Shown here piece by piece: positions 24,693 to 36,858 of a DNA stretch of 64,000 nucleotides. The position numbers were made by a program, and so were the translations under genes. Position 1 is the stretch's first letter. Each line of letters begins with the position of its first letter. This DNA is from Arachis hypogaea. Its lineage: Eukaryota; Streptophyta; Magnoliopsida; Fabales; Fabaceae. Below the pieces are notes generated by a model. It saw nothing but the letters and a program-made list of their open reading frames with translations, had not been told where the DNA came from and searched no databases. Where the stretch lies: positions 102,579,837-102,643,836 of the forward strand of contig NC_092038.1 of the NCBI RefSeq assembly GCF_003086295.3. Reading direction: 5' to 3'.

Positions 24693-26960
24693 AAAAAACA
24701 ATTTTTTTCTTTTTTTTCTCTTCCTACATTTTTCTTTTATTGCATTTGCTTACTTTTATTCTTTGCATTTTAATTTTGTTTCTATAATTTGTTCTCATTT
24801 TATTTTCTAAGTTTCTCATTTTAATAATGGTGTTGAATTCTCTCACTCAATTGTTGAGAATTTCTTGCATTGTTTTGGTGCTTCATGACTTGTTACATTA
24901 ATTGTAATATTTGTCAACACACAAGATTAGTGCTTTAGTCCTTCCTAATTCATTATCCTTTGTTTTTTGTACTTCTTCATTATTGAGTTAGGATGGGACC
25001 AAATGCTCTCATGCTTACCACCAATCTTATTTGTGTCTATTCTTGTTTGATCTTGATGCTCAATATATTCTTCATGCTTTAACTTTACTCTTGCATCGAG
25101 CTTAATGATATGCCTTAGCTTACATTGTTTTTTCACTCACACGCTTAGCTAACATGTTGTAGAGAATCATACTCTTATTTGGCATTAGCCCCCGCCTATG
25201 TTCTATTTACTTTGATATCTTTGTTGTAGGCTTAATTTTCTTTCTTTTTCTCTCCTTTTAGGCTGGCCACCAGGAAAGGAGGAAATGGAAAAGCTTTTAA
25301 ATGGGGCAACAAACAAGTCATCCGCACAACCTTTTGAAGGAGCTTATCAATTGTAGCAACCCATCCACCTTGTTCTTCTTTGCATGCACCGAGGACGGTG
25401 CAATCTACAAGTGTGGGGAAGTCGTTCGACCGATCTTCATGGGTAACAATTTCCTTTTCAACACCAAATTTTTTATTTTCTTTGTTAGATTAGCTATTGC
25501 ATTGCATGATAGGTTGCATGTTAGTTAGAATTTGTACATATTCTTACCACTTCTTTCGTATTAGGACTACTTGGTTAGGATGATGATTTCTTTTCCAAGA
25601 AACTGTTTTAGGGCACCCTACCAATTTGAAAAAAAAAATTGTTGAACTTGCTTGAAAGAATGTATTTTGGAATATGGTTTTTGAGCTAAGAACACACAAG
25701 CTAGTGAGATTTGAGTCTAATGGTGTGGTTACATCTTATAACCACTTATTTTCCTTCTTGTGTGCAATTATTCTCTTTCTATAATTGTGATCTTTGATTT
25801 GTTTGATTCTCTATTTCCATTATTTTGTGTATTCATACATTTATATGATTGAGGCCATCATTTCATTAGCTCACTTATCCAAACCACCTTATCCTTTATC
25901 AACCATTGTTAGCCAACTTTGACCCTACGCTTAACCCACTTGTTCTTAATTTACCACATTACAAGCCTTAAAGCGAAAAACAAATAAATGTTCTTAGTTT
26001 GGATCTTTGATTAGCTTAGGCTAGTGTATGTGAGTATAATTCAAGTGTGAGAAAACTTGGGACATTGGTTATTTTTGTTGTAAAAATTGGGAATTGGGTA
26101 CATACTCATGTGTTAATCAAATGTAAAACCATATGCATTGATATTCTTGAAAGAAAAAAAATGATGAGAAAAACAAAAAGAAAAAAAAAAGAATAAAGTA
26201 AGGAAAAAGAAATAAATATGCAAAAGAAAAGAAAAATAGAAAAAAAGAAAGAAAGAAAAAAAATAAAAGCAATAGAAAAGGGACAAAATGCCCCGAAGTG
26301 AAGTTCAAATAAAATCAATGCATATGTGTGATAATCAAAAGAAAATACACGAGTATGTGAAAAAGTGAGGAATGGGGAGTTAGACTAGTACTTAATTGTA
26401 TAGGTCATTATATAAGTTAGGTGGGAAAGTTTAAGCTAATCAAAGATTCAAATTCAAGTCCACTGGCCATATATGACCCTACCTTGACCCTAGCCCCATT
26501 ACAACCTAAAGGAAAGACCTCATGATAATTGTATGCATGCATCGAATAATTGTTGATTGTTAGAGGAAAAACAAATCTTGGAAAGCATGATTAGGAGAGA
26601 ATTGAGAGAATCGACCCTACACACTTGAGCGACTAGAGTGCAAACACTTCCGGTGAGGGTTCGATGCTCAATTCCTTGATTCCCGGCTTTCATGAGCGTT
26701 CTTCTCGCAAGTCTACTTGAACTTCATTTTGATATTCGAATTGGTAGGATTCATGAATCGTTATATAATCTTGGCCCTACTTGTGCATGTATGACTTGGA
26801 GGATTGATTTATTTTTAACCAAGTAGGTAAAACCATTTTGCATTTAGTTGCATCCATTTAGATAGTTGCATATAGTTTAGGTTGTATATAGTTTATTTAC
26901 ATGGAATAAATGTTGATACCCTTTGTTTTTCTCTTGGCTTAAGCATGCAGACATGCTTGG

Positions 26961-26977
26961 TTTAAGTGTGGGGAGGT
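26961..26977 (+). other. Polypurine tract before the 3' LTR
   Basis: TTTAAGTGTGGGGAGGT abuts the 3' LTR start at 26978. The identical 17 bases precede the 5' LTR at 13270-13286, where no polypurine tract should be. Confidence 0.87.
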
Positions 26978-28529
26978 TGATAAACCTCATTTGTAGGGTT
27001 TATCTTGTATTGATTTTTGGGAATTTTATCACCTTTTACCCACATTTATTCAATGAAATAACGTGGTTTTGTATATTCTCCTTTAATTGTGCTTAAGAGT
27101 GAAAAACATGCTTTTTAGGTCTTAAAATAGCTAAATATAATTTACCTTGATTCCATTAGATGCCTTGATATGTTTGTTAAGTGATTTCAGATTTAGGAGG
27201 CAAAGATTGGATCAAGGGAATGAAGAAGAAGCATGTAAAGTTGGAGAACTCATGAAGAAATGATGAACCAAAAAGCTGTCAAGCCTGACCTCTTCGCACT
27301 TAATTGACCATAACTTGAGCTACAGAGATCCAAATGATGCGGTTCCAGTTGGGTTGGAAAGCTAACATCTGGGGCTTCGAAATGATATAAGATTTATTAT
27401 AGTTGCATCGCGCATAGGGGCGCACACGCGCACAGTACACGGACACGCCGATGGTGGCACATGACCCACTTAATGCAACTCGTGGCCAGCGATTTTAGAA
27501 GCCTTGTGGGCCCAATCCAACTCATTTCTAATGCTATTTAATCCAAGGATTGAAGAAGAATCAACAAACTTTTGATCATTAGTCATAGTTTAGTTTTAGA
27601 AGTAGTTAGAACTAGTTTTTAGAGAGAGAAGCTCTCACTTCTCTCTAGAATTAGGATTAGGAGTTAGGGTTAGATTAGGATCTTATAGTTCTAGGTTTAA
27701 TTCAAGTCTCCTTCTACTTCTACCTCCAATTGGTGATTGCTACACTTTGGTTCTTCTTTCTATCCCTATTCTCTTGTTGTAATTTCTCTTATTTTGTTTC
27801 TAGGTTTTATAATTGAGATACTCTTGTTCTCTTTATTTTCTTTTAATAATGCAATTTGAGGTAATTCATGATAATTGTGATTTCCTTGATTGTTGTTGTT
27901 AATTCTTTGCATTCAATTGTTGTTATAATTCATTCTTGTTGTTTACACCTTCTAAGTGTTTGATGAAATGCTTGGAAGGATGTTAGAGTAGGATTTTATG
28001 TTCTTGGCTTGAGAAGGTAACTTAGGATTTCTTGAGTTACTAGTGTCCAAGTGAGTGATAGTTGATAGCCATTGACTCTAGCCTTCATTAATTCATTTAG
28101 TAAAAAGTTAGAATTTATGGACTTTGATTGATATAGCTCACTTGACTTTCCTTTGTTATTTGATTAAAGGATGACTAAGTGGGATTAATCCTTGCAACTA
28201 CCATACTTGTGGCTAGTGATAATGATGAAGATTCTTGACAACCAAACCTTGCCAAGACCATTTTGTTAATAGAATTTCATTACCATTTACTATTCATTTT
28301 TCTCATTCAAAACCCCAATATAAATAAATCCATAACCAATAACAAGAACACTACCCTGCAAGTCCTTTGAGAGATGACCCGAGGTTCAAATACTTCGGTT
28401 TATAGATTTAGGGGTTTGTACTTGTGACAAACAAATTTTTGTATGAAAGGATTATTGTTGGTTTAGAGACTATACTTTACAACGAGATTTCATTAGTGAA
28501 ATTCTAAACCGTCAAAAATTCATTCATCA
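26978..28529 (+). repeat. 3' LTR of the composite retrotransposon
   Basis: 1552 bp, starts TGATAAACCTCATTTGTAGG and ends CATTCATCA. Partner of 13287-14833. Followed by GAGG and then the continuing MULE transposase codons. Confidence 0.93.
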
Positions 28530-28980
28530 GAGGCCAAAGGTACACATCCGCAACAAGGACCCTGCTGAGGCTCATATTTAGGGGTACAAGCTGAAGAAAA
28601 ACTTTCAAGTTACGTGTAGCAAGTGCAACGAGAAAGGCCATAAATATAAGACCTATAAAGGAGCACTAAGCAACCTAAACTAGAAACCAAAAAGGAAAAA
28701 AACTAAGAAGACTGTTGAAAACACACAAGCCTTGGTGTTGCTTTCCCTTTCATAATTAGCCCTTCAACCAGAGGTAAGTATCCACAATTTATGCATTAGG
28801 ATAATTTTGTACATTTTAAAATTAGTCAGTAGTTATGATGTAATTATACATCTTTATTAAGGACTAATTTGTCCATTTGGTTACCTTGCTAGATCTATGT
28901 TGCATAGGATCAAAACCAGACACATGGTAAAAAATTTGCTAAAACTAGTGCTATACAAGAACAGTCTGCTGTAAGACCAC

Positions 28981-30841
28981 TGGTGGACGAAATTGTGATC
29001 CTCAAAATTGGTCTCTTTGTATTTGTATGAAATCAAAAATACCCCAAAGAGATCATGGTATGATGAACTGGGATCTTAATAATCCCTGGTAATGGCACCA
29101 ACAGCTTAGTGTTGTTGTTGGACCAAAAGAGTTACAGGCACTGTTAGAGAAGCTCACAACTCTGTTCAACTTAACCAGCAAGTGTACTGGGTCATCCAAG
29201 TAATACCTTACGTGAGTAAGGGTCGATCCCACAGAGATTGTTGGTATGAAGCAAGCTATGGTCACCTTGTAAATCTCAATTAGGCAGATTAAATGATTAT
29301 GGATTTCGAAAATTAATAATAAAAAGAAAATAAAATAGGATAGAAATACTTATGTAAATTAATAGTGGGGATTTCAGATAGGCGTGTGGAGATGCTAAAA
29401 TCCTCTCGAATCTTTATTTTCTTATTACATTCATCCAATCCTTCCTACTCCTTTCCATGGCAAGCTGTATGTAGGGCATCACCGTCATCAATGGCTACTT
29501 TTTATCCTCTCGGGAAAATGGTCCTATACGCTGTCACTGCACGGCTAATTGTCGGAGGCATCACCCTTGACAATGGCTACATCCCATCCGCTCAGTGAAA
29601 ATGGTCCAAATGCTCTGTCATAGCACGGCTAATCATCTATCGGTTCTCAATCAGGTTGGAATAGAATCCATTGATTCTTTTGCGTCTGTCACTAACGCCC
29701 AGCCTTCAAGAGTTTGAAGCTCGTCACAGTCATTCAATACTGGAATCTTACTCGGAATACCACAGACAAGGTTAGACTTTCCAGATTCTCGGAATCTTAC
29801 TCGGAATACCACAGACAAGGTTAGACTTTTCAGATTCCCATGAATGCCGCCATCTATCTAGCTTATACCACGAAGATTCTGTTGGAGAATCTAAGAGATA
29901 TACGTCCGGCCTAAGGTAGAACGGAAGTGGTTGTCAGTCATGCGCGTTCATAGGTGAGAATGATGATGAGTGTCACGGATCATCACATTCATCAAGTTGA
30001 AGTGCAACGTATATCTTGGAATAAGAATAAAAGAGAATTGAATAGAAGATAATAGTAATTGTATTGAAATTTGAGGTATAGCAGAGCTCCACACCCTTAA
30101 TCTATGGTGTGTAGAAACTCCACCGTTGAAAATACATAAGTGAAAGGTTCAGGCATGGCCGAATGGCCAGCCCCCATGAAAGTGATCAAAAGACCGAATG
30201 GTCAAAAGATGACTAATACACTAGTAAAAAGTCTTATTTATACTAAACTAGCTACTAGGGTTTACATGAGTAAGTAATTGATGCATAAATCCACTTCCGG
30301 GGCCCACTTGGTGTATGTTTGGGCTGAGCTTGATCTATCCACGAGATGAGGCTTCTCTTGGAGTTGAACACCAAGTTATAATGTGTTTTGGGCGTTCAAC
30401 TCCGGGTTGTGACGTGTTTCTGACGTTTAACTCCAGACAGCAGCATGTACTTGGCGTTGAGCGCCACTTTACGTCATCAATTCCCGAATAAAGTATGGAC
30501 TATTATATATTGCTGGAAAGCTCTAGATATCTACTTTCCAACGCCGTTGAGAGCGCTCCATTTGGAGTTATGTAGCTCCAGAAAATCCATTTTGAGTGCA
30601 GGGATGTCAGATTCCAACAGCATCAGCAGTCCTTTGTCAGCCTCCTATCAGAGTTTTGCTTAAGTCCCTCAATTTCAGCCAGAAATTACCTGAAATCACA
30701 GAAAAACACACAAACTCATAGTAAAGTCCAGAAATGTGAATTTAACATAAAAACTAATGAAAACATCCCTGAAAGTAGCTTAAACTTACTAAAAACTACC
30801 TAAAAACAATGCCAAAAAGCGTATAAATTATCCGCTCATCA
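28981..30841 (-). mobile_element. Solo LTR, FIDEL-like, with internal tandem duplications
   Basis: Starts TGGTGGACGAAATTGTGATC and ends TTATCCGCTCATCA. Perfect 5-bp target duplication ACCAC (28976-28980 and 30842-30846). At 1861 bp it is longer than its relatives because of a 49-bp tandem duplication (29742-29790, 29791-29839) and a further partial duplication at about 29477-29632. It sits in an intron-like gap of the MULE transposase. A TATAAATA box on the minus strand lies near 30237. Confidence 0.92.
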
Positions 30842-32073
30842 ACCACCCTAAACAATACACTCATAATGCCAATCACTTTATTCTTATCCTTGAATTTAAA
30901 TCTCTAAATATATCGGTTCCTTTTGCAGAATCATGTCATTAGCCAGAATGTTGCTGGACTACCAACCAACATAATAATGCAGGCAGCAGCATCAAGGACT
31001 GCACCAGTTGCTGCCCCACTCAATACTCAAGTAGCTGCAGCAACAATACCATCTGCTCCAGTCCAAACTCCATTCAGGCCTCCATCCCAGCTGTTAAGAA
31101 TGGGGCAACCCAAACCCCGAGCTGCTTATAACACCATACCACACTTAATCTTATGCTTAAGTCATAAGACTGAGATAGTAAGGTATTACGACCTCTAAAA
31201 GTAAGAATATATATATAATAATAGTGAAAGAAATATTTAACTAGGAGCCTTGAAAAATGGGTAAAATAAAATCACAAAATAAAAAGCGTAACACTCAGAA
31301 AAGGAATTACTTGCGTTCTAAGAAACCTAAAGGTTACAGATATGAATACGCGAAGAGTAAAAGAAAGCCAAGAATACAGCGAAACTAGCTCCTGACTCAG
31401 CCTACAAAGCCAATGCTGGTCGGAGAATATTTACATATATACATAAGTATCCCAATCATCCAAAATACAGAAATAGGACCCTAGCTTTCCTGTAACCTCT
31501 ATATGGAACAAAATAATCAAGTTTCTTGGAGAGAAAGTTAAGTACGTATATACATAAACTAATAACCAAAAGAACCCATGGACCACTCCGCTTCAGGAAT
31601 CCAGACGCCTAGCAAGGAGCCTTTCCACCTGCATCTGAAACAAAAACAAAGTATGGAGTGAGAACCGGGGGTTCTCAGCATGATAAAGGGGCCACGCATA
31701 TAATATATAAGGTCCTGGGAAAGCCAGAGACAATCCTAGAATGGCAACAAACAGTTATAAAACTTAAAATTCTAAGCAGAAGCCATAAAAGGGGTAGGTG
31801 ACCTAAAGAATTCTAACCTTACATATTTTAAACCTAACGTTAACTCCAAACTGGTCCACCCTTCCTCCGCTCCTCCATCACTAATTAGTTTACACAGACA
31901 AATAAACAAACAAGGCAAGCAAAAGTAACTTACAAGTAATATAGATAACAAGTACAACAAATAGCATGTTATAATCACGTAGGCATTCCCAAATAGTTCA
32001 CAAACAAGCAATTCAAACAATGTGCACATGATGCATGCCTGTCCTATGCCTGTTGATATCAACTGTCGGTTAC

Positions 32074-33758
32074 TGGTGCACGAAATTGTGATCATCAACA
32101 ATGGCCCCAATAGACTTGGTGCTCTCAAACGTGAATCACACTTTGTCACAACTCTGCACAACTAACCAGCAAGTGCACTGGGTCGTCCAAGTAATACCTT
32201 ACGTGAGTAAGGGTCGATCCCACGGAGATTGTTGGCTTGAAGCAATCTATGGTTACCTTGTAAATCTCAGTCAGGCGGATTCAAATGGGTGATAGAGTTT
32301 TCATAATTAAAAGATAAATAAACATAAAATAAAGATAGAGATACTTATGTAATTTATTGGTGAGAATTTCAGATAAGTGTATGGAGATGCTTTGCTCCTT
32401 TTGAATCTCTGCTTTCCTACTGCCTTCATCCAATCCTTCATACTCCTTTCCATGGCAAGCTGTATGTAGTGTTTCACCGGCGTCAATGGCTACCTCCCAT
32501 CCTCTCAGTGGAAAAGGTCCTCTACGGTTTCCCGCATGGCTAATCATCTGTCGGTTCTTGATCATGTTGGAATAGGATTTACTATCTTTTTGCGTCTGTC
32601 ACTACGCCTAACACTCGCGAGTTTGAAGCTCGTCACAGTCATCCCTTCCTAGATCCTACTCGGAATACCAAAGACAAGGTTTAGACTTTTTAGATCCCAG
32701 GAATGACCGCCAATAATTCTAGCTTATACCACGAAGACTCTGACCTCACGAAATGGAAGGCTCGGTTGTCAGTCGTGGCAACCATGTGTCGTGGACTAGG
32801 AATCCAAGAGATACACGCTCAATCTTAAGTAGAATGGAAGTGGTTGTCAGTCATGCGTTCATAGGTGAGAATGATGATGAGTGTCATGGATCATCACGTT
32901 CATCAGGTTGAAGTGCGAGTGAATATCTTAGAACAAGAATAAGCATGAATTGAATAGAAGAACAATAGTAATTGCATTAATACTCGAGGAATAGCAGAGC
33001 TCCACACCTTAATCTGTGGTGTGTAGAAACTCCACCGTTGAAAATACATAAGAACAAGGTCTAGGTATGGCCGAATGGCCAGCCCCCAAAACGTGATCAA
33101 GAGATCAAAAGATGATCAAAAGATGAAAATACAATAGTAAAAGGTCATATTTATAATGAAATTAGCTACTAGGGTTTACAGAATTAAGTGAATGATGCAG
33201 AAATCCACTTTCGGGCCCACTTGGTGTGTGTTTGGACTGAGCATTGAGCTTTACACGTGTAGAGACTTTCCTTGGAGTTAAACACCAGCTTTGGTGCCAG
33301 TTTGGGCGTTTAACTCCAACTTTTATGCCAGCTCTGGCGTTTTGACTTCAGAATAGGGCAGAGAAGGGGTGTTTGAATGCCAGTTTGCGTCATCAAAACT
33401 CGGAAAAAATATGGACTATTATATATTGCTAGAAAGCCCTGGATGTCTACTTTCCAACACAGTTGAGAGAGCGCCATTTGAAGTTCTGTAGCTCCAGAAA
33501 AGCCACTTCGAGTGCAGGGAGGTCAGAATCCAACAGCATCAGCAGTCCTTTGTCAGCCTCTGAATCAGATTTTTGCTCAGGTCCCTTAATTTCAGCCAGA
33601 AAATACCTGAAATCCCAGAAAAACACACAAACTCATAGTAAAGTCCAGAAATGTTAATTTTGCATGAAAACTAATAAAAACATCCCAAAAAGTAGCTAGA
33701 TCCTACTAAAAACTACCTAAAAACAATACCAAAAAGCGTATAAATTATCCGCTCATCA
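32074..33758 (-). mobile_element. Solo LTR, FIDEL-like, nested in the unclassified insertion
   Basis: Starts TGGTGCACGAAATTGTGATC and ends TTATCCGCTCATCA. Target duplication GTTAC/GTTAT (32069-32073 and 33759-33763, one mismatch). 1685 bp. Third solo LTR of the same family in the same orientation within 24 kb. Confidence 0.9.
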
Positions 33759-33799
33759 GTTATGTAGCCATCCAGACATTTTCTCAAGCTCAAAATACA

Positions 33800-33990
33800 C
33801 CCTAGGGAAAATCTCCAAGCTGACATGGGGAAGAGAATCCCCCCAAGCTCAATAATATCCATGGAACGAATCCCAAGCTGACGTGGGGAGAAGAGACAAC
33901 ACTCCAAGCTGACATGGGGAAAGCAATACCCCAAGCTTAATAATAACCAAGGGAAATATCCCGGCTGACATGGGGATAATGCCCCAAGCT
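33800..33990. repeat. Minisatellite with CCAAGCTGACATGGGG core
   Basis: Four irregular copies of CCAAGCTGACATGGGGA alternating with CCCCAAGCTCAATAAT-type units. The two half-units are partly complementary (ATGGGG against CCCCAAGCT), so the array could fold. Confidence 0.7.
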
Positions 33991-34399
33991 CAAGTTATTC
34001 AACCATTTCTTATAATTTATCATTTTCATTCTCAATACTAATTTCATGTCTCTTCTCATCATTCTCAATTTCACTTAACTCATTGATCATACATTTTATT
34101 ATCCTTGATTAATTAATATCATCAATTCTCAAATTCTTACATTACTCTCTTCCTTGCCTCATACATTTTATAATACTTGTAGAAAATCAATCATTCAAGC
34201 CTTAGCATCAGAACTCGTTCATACACGCACTCCCTCTTATACAGTTCATCATTTTTAATCTTTATTTCATTCCCAAGTTACCTTTATTTCCTAGCTTCAA
34301 CTAATTACTAAGCTTACTAATAAGATCCAGGCTTAACAGGGCAAAAATAGAGGTTTAGAGGTTCGAGACCGTGTTTAAATCATAAAAATACAAGTGCTG

Positions 34400-34690
34400 A
34401 AAAACAGGGTGTGTGTGTGCGTACAGCTTAGAAAGAAAACAAAACGTGTGCGTGCGCACGAATGCGTGCGCGCACACACCAATCAGGAGCTACTTGATGT
34501 GTGTGCACCTCACCTGTGCGAGCGCCACCAGCAGAAAGCATATCCTGGTGTGTGCGTGCGCACAAGGGCGTGCTTACGCACACTTCCTGAGAAACACCAG
34601 GTGTGCGTGCGCACAAAGGCGTGCATACGCACAGGTAAAATTTCTGCTTCTGTTGGGTGCGCGCGCACAACAGTGTGCGTGGGCACAGAC
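34400..34690. repeat. GTGCGTGCGCAC word cluster
   Basis: At least four units of the type TGCGTGCGCAC followed 18 bases on by TACGCAC, with sequence between units unrelated. It creates a 198-codon frame that I do not accept as a gene. Confidence 0.65.
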
Positions 34691-36424
34691 CAGAAAACCT
34701 GATTCTGCTGCAACTTTGAAAATTTCACTTTTTTGCATTGGATTTCCGGCGTCCATAACTTCCTCTACAGAATACGGTTTTCCGCAAACCTTATATCATT
34801 CTCAAACTTATAAAACATTCTTTAATTTAAAACAAACCTCATTTTCATTCCAAAATTCAAGGAGTAAGTTATGGACTACCAAAGTTCATCAAAAACCACT
34901 CTTTACCAAATTACACCAAACCTCATTTTTACCAAAACCACATTTTCCTTTCAAAGCTCATTTCCACTCAACTCAACATACCATAACCATCAATCTAACT
35001 AGCCTTTAACCATAGCACAACAATTCTTACAACTTAGCTCATTAATACCACATTTCACCCAACCTTACAAATTTAGCCAGAAACCAACATATTACTCTAT
35101 ATACAGATGTTATCATCATCATGAAATTTCTCCACCATCATTATAACATTATTCATTATGTCAATACCAACAAATCTAAATAAGCACCACTCAATCTCAA
35201 CCATATCATTACATTGTCATAATCATAAATCCTTTATCCTTCATACATTTAACCCACATTGTCAATTACTCAAGACAAGCCCAACATAAATTTATCCATC
35301 AACATCACAAAAACTAATCATTTAACACATTTAACCATTTCAACTTATCTTATAGTGCTCTAGCCTAAGTTTTCACAAAACCTTATATATTAAATGCGCA
35401 AAACCTAAACCATACTTTGGCCGATCACTATGTTTGGTCCAAGGCAGCCACACAAGTCATACTCACAGCCCCTCAAGCTTGAAATATCAATCAAAATCTT
35501 AGCACCAATCTTCCACCAAGCCTCCAAATGTCCACAATTCAATTCCAATGCATATATATACACTTAATTCACACCTAATACACATGTACACTTCAAATTC
35601 AGATTTCACATAATAAAATCAAGATTTGGCTAGGGTTTAGGTGATCCTTACCGCACCCACACGCATAGCAACTCAAATCCAATGAGCTCCGGAAGCTAAA
35701 TCGAACATAAAACACCGAATTTGGCAAGATTTCATCACAAGAGCTCAATTTCACAAATAGAAAGGGGGTAAAGAATCTGAGATGGAATTGAGACTTACCA
35801 GTGAAATTGATCTGACGAAAATGTAGAGCTCGACGGGCTGGCCACGTGACCGCGAACGGTGCGGCGATTGGAGCTCGAACAGGGAAGTTATGGTGGATGG
35901 AAGGATTGATGAGGGTTTCAGAGCTCTCCTCTCCCCCAAATCTGTTCAGCGTTGTTGTTGCTTAATGGGGAGGAAGAAGCCTCTGCCCATTTTTAAGTTA
36001 TGGGTCTGGTTGGACTCTCGGGTCCGGTTTAGATCCTGTTCAACCAGTTTGGCCCATCCGATCTAATTTTTTGCCAAATTTTTTGAAATTGGTGTCAAAA
36101 CTCTCATTTTGAAGAGCTCTATCCTATTTTGATATTAGATTTAAATTTTTAATTTTCCTAATTAAAATTCAATTTATTGACTAATTATTTACCGATTTTA
36201 GCGAGGTTTATACTACTACCTCTAAATTCAGACCCAAGCAAACAATTATCAGGCCCCCAACAAGTGCAAATCCAACATCAAATCCACCCCCAAATACACT
36301 ACAAACTCAAAGCACCAGCACCAGTGGGACACCATCAAAGGAGACCTTGAATGCAGCTAGTAGTGAGACCACAATTATTTTCAAGTTCATCCCAACTCCT
36401 GGATCCAACCATCAGAAGAACTGA

Positions 36425-36858
36425 ACACAACTGCATGAAATTCTGTTTTTTGTCCTAATTATTAGTATGAATTGAACAATGCTGTCTAGTTATCATAGTT
36501 TGACAAACTTGTTTACATGCCAACCAGACGTTTTATTATTTTGTGACAAACTTATGCTGTTATGTAATGTTTGGGATTAAACTAGATACATTATTGTTTC
36601 TATTTTTGTTATAATCTATGCAAAATTACTACCTTATATAATAGGTGACTTGCAGTATTTTTTAGGGGTTCAAACTTCATAGAAAATTAGATTTAGTCCA
36701 AAATAGACTTCCCATTATACAGCCAGCAATGGCAATTTTCATTACAACATCACCATGTACATCAAATCATCTTCAGCCCTTTAAGAAACATACAACAACA
36801 ATAACGACAACTACACTAATCAAAGTAATATACCACAAACTCATGTTTTTTTTTCTTT
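36425..36858. other. MULE 3' region between the convergent genes
   Basis: Transposase 3'UTR on plus and GRF gene 3'UTR on minus. AT-rich, no coding signal. Confidence 0.5.

Larger units (their letters stand above)
23392..26960 (+). other. Internal region 2, 5'-truncated relative of region 1
   Basis: Lacks a primer site and any long open frame. Segments around 23950-24110 and 25600-26960 are diverged copies of region 1 parts (16275-16440 and 20550-21940), so this is the remains of a second, related element sharing LTRs with the first. It contains CpG-rich words (24290-24490), a T-rich block, an AT microsatellite (24598-24692), another AAGTGTGGGGA word at 25409 and a purine-only stretch at 26150-26290. 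Short frames here look accidental. Confidence 0.7.
13270..28529 (+). mobile_element. Composite non-autonomous LTR retrotransposon with three LTRs
   Basis: Outer LTRs 13287-14833 and 26978-28529 are close copies (about ten differences over the first 270 bases). A third, more diverged LTR lies at 21958-23391. The first LTR is followed by a tRNA-Asp-type primer site; the middle and last LTRs are each preceded by the polypurine word AAGTGTGGGGAGGT. The interior codes for two proteins, neither of them Gag, protease, reverse transcriptase or integrase, so movement would need another element's enzymes. GAGG occurs on both sides (13266-13269 and 28530-28533), a 4-bp target duplication in the MULE codons for Ile-Gly-Arg-Pro. 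Seventeen extra bases (13270-13286) before the 5' LTR copy the polypurine tract. Confidence 0.88.
31126..36225. mobile_element. Unclassified ~5-kb insertion in the MULE
   Basis: Interrupts the Pro-rich tail of the MULE transposase, which stops making sense near 31125 and resumes near 36226. Left end TTATAACACCATACCACACT, right end around ACTACCTCTAAATTC. I cannot find terminal repeats or a target duplication, so the borders are approximate. Contents: a solo LTR (32074-33758), a minisatellite (33800-33990), a GTGCG cluster (34400-34690), a long T/A/C-rich stretch with no coding signal, and at 35650-35990 sequence that looks like the leader of a minus-strand transcription unit. No transposon protein is seen. 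Without the solo LTR it is about 3.4 kb. Confidence 0.55.
8950..36424 (+). pseudogene. MuDR-type transposase, interrupted and decayed
   Basis: Transposase of the Mutator superfamily. Pieces in order: 8950-9531 N-terminal region (DEFYIYFSHPV and an acidic stretch); 9536-10054 after a frameshift near an A-run at 9496-9505, with acidic region and MuDR N-domain (GTKFATIDGFREVIRDMFI, VGCRGEDCPWL); 10058-10226 and 10231-10446 after in-frame stops (SNPGSTA, FDKIYICFDGYK); 12083-12299 and 12420-13016 catalytic core and SWIM region (KHTCSCNIW); 13080-13269 and 28530-28740 with a zinc-knuckle-like CSKCNEKGHK; 30928-31125 and 36226-36424 Pro/Thr/Gln-rich tail ending in a stop at 36422. The first catalytic Asp position reads HLNETF where the family has xLDGTF, the SWIM His looks replaced (SCIYAV), and the knuckle lacks its last Cys (KTYKG). 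Several stops are present. Clearly dead. Confidence 0.9.

Noticed and set aside
34413..35009. 198-codon open frame on plus
   Set aside because: Created by the GTGCGCAC repeat cluster; Cys/Ala/Arg repeats only.
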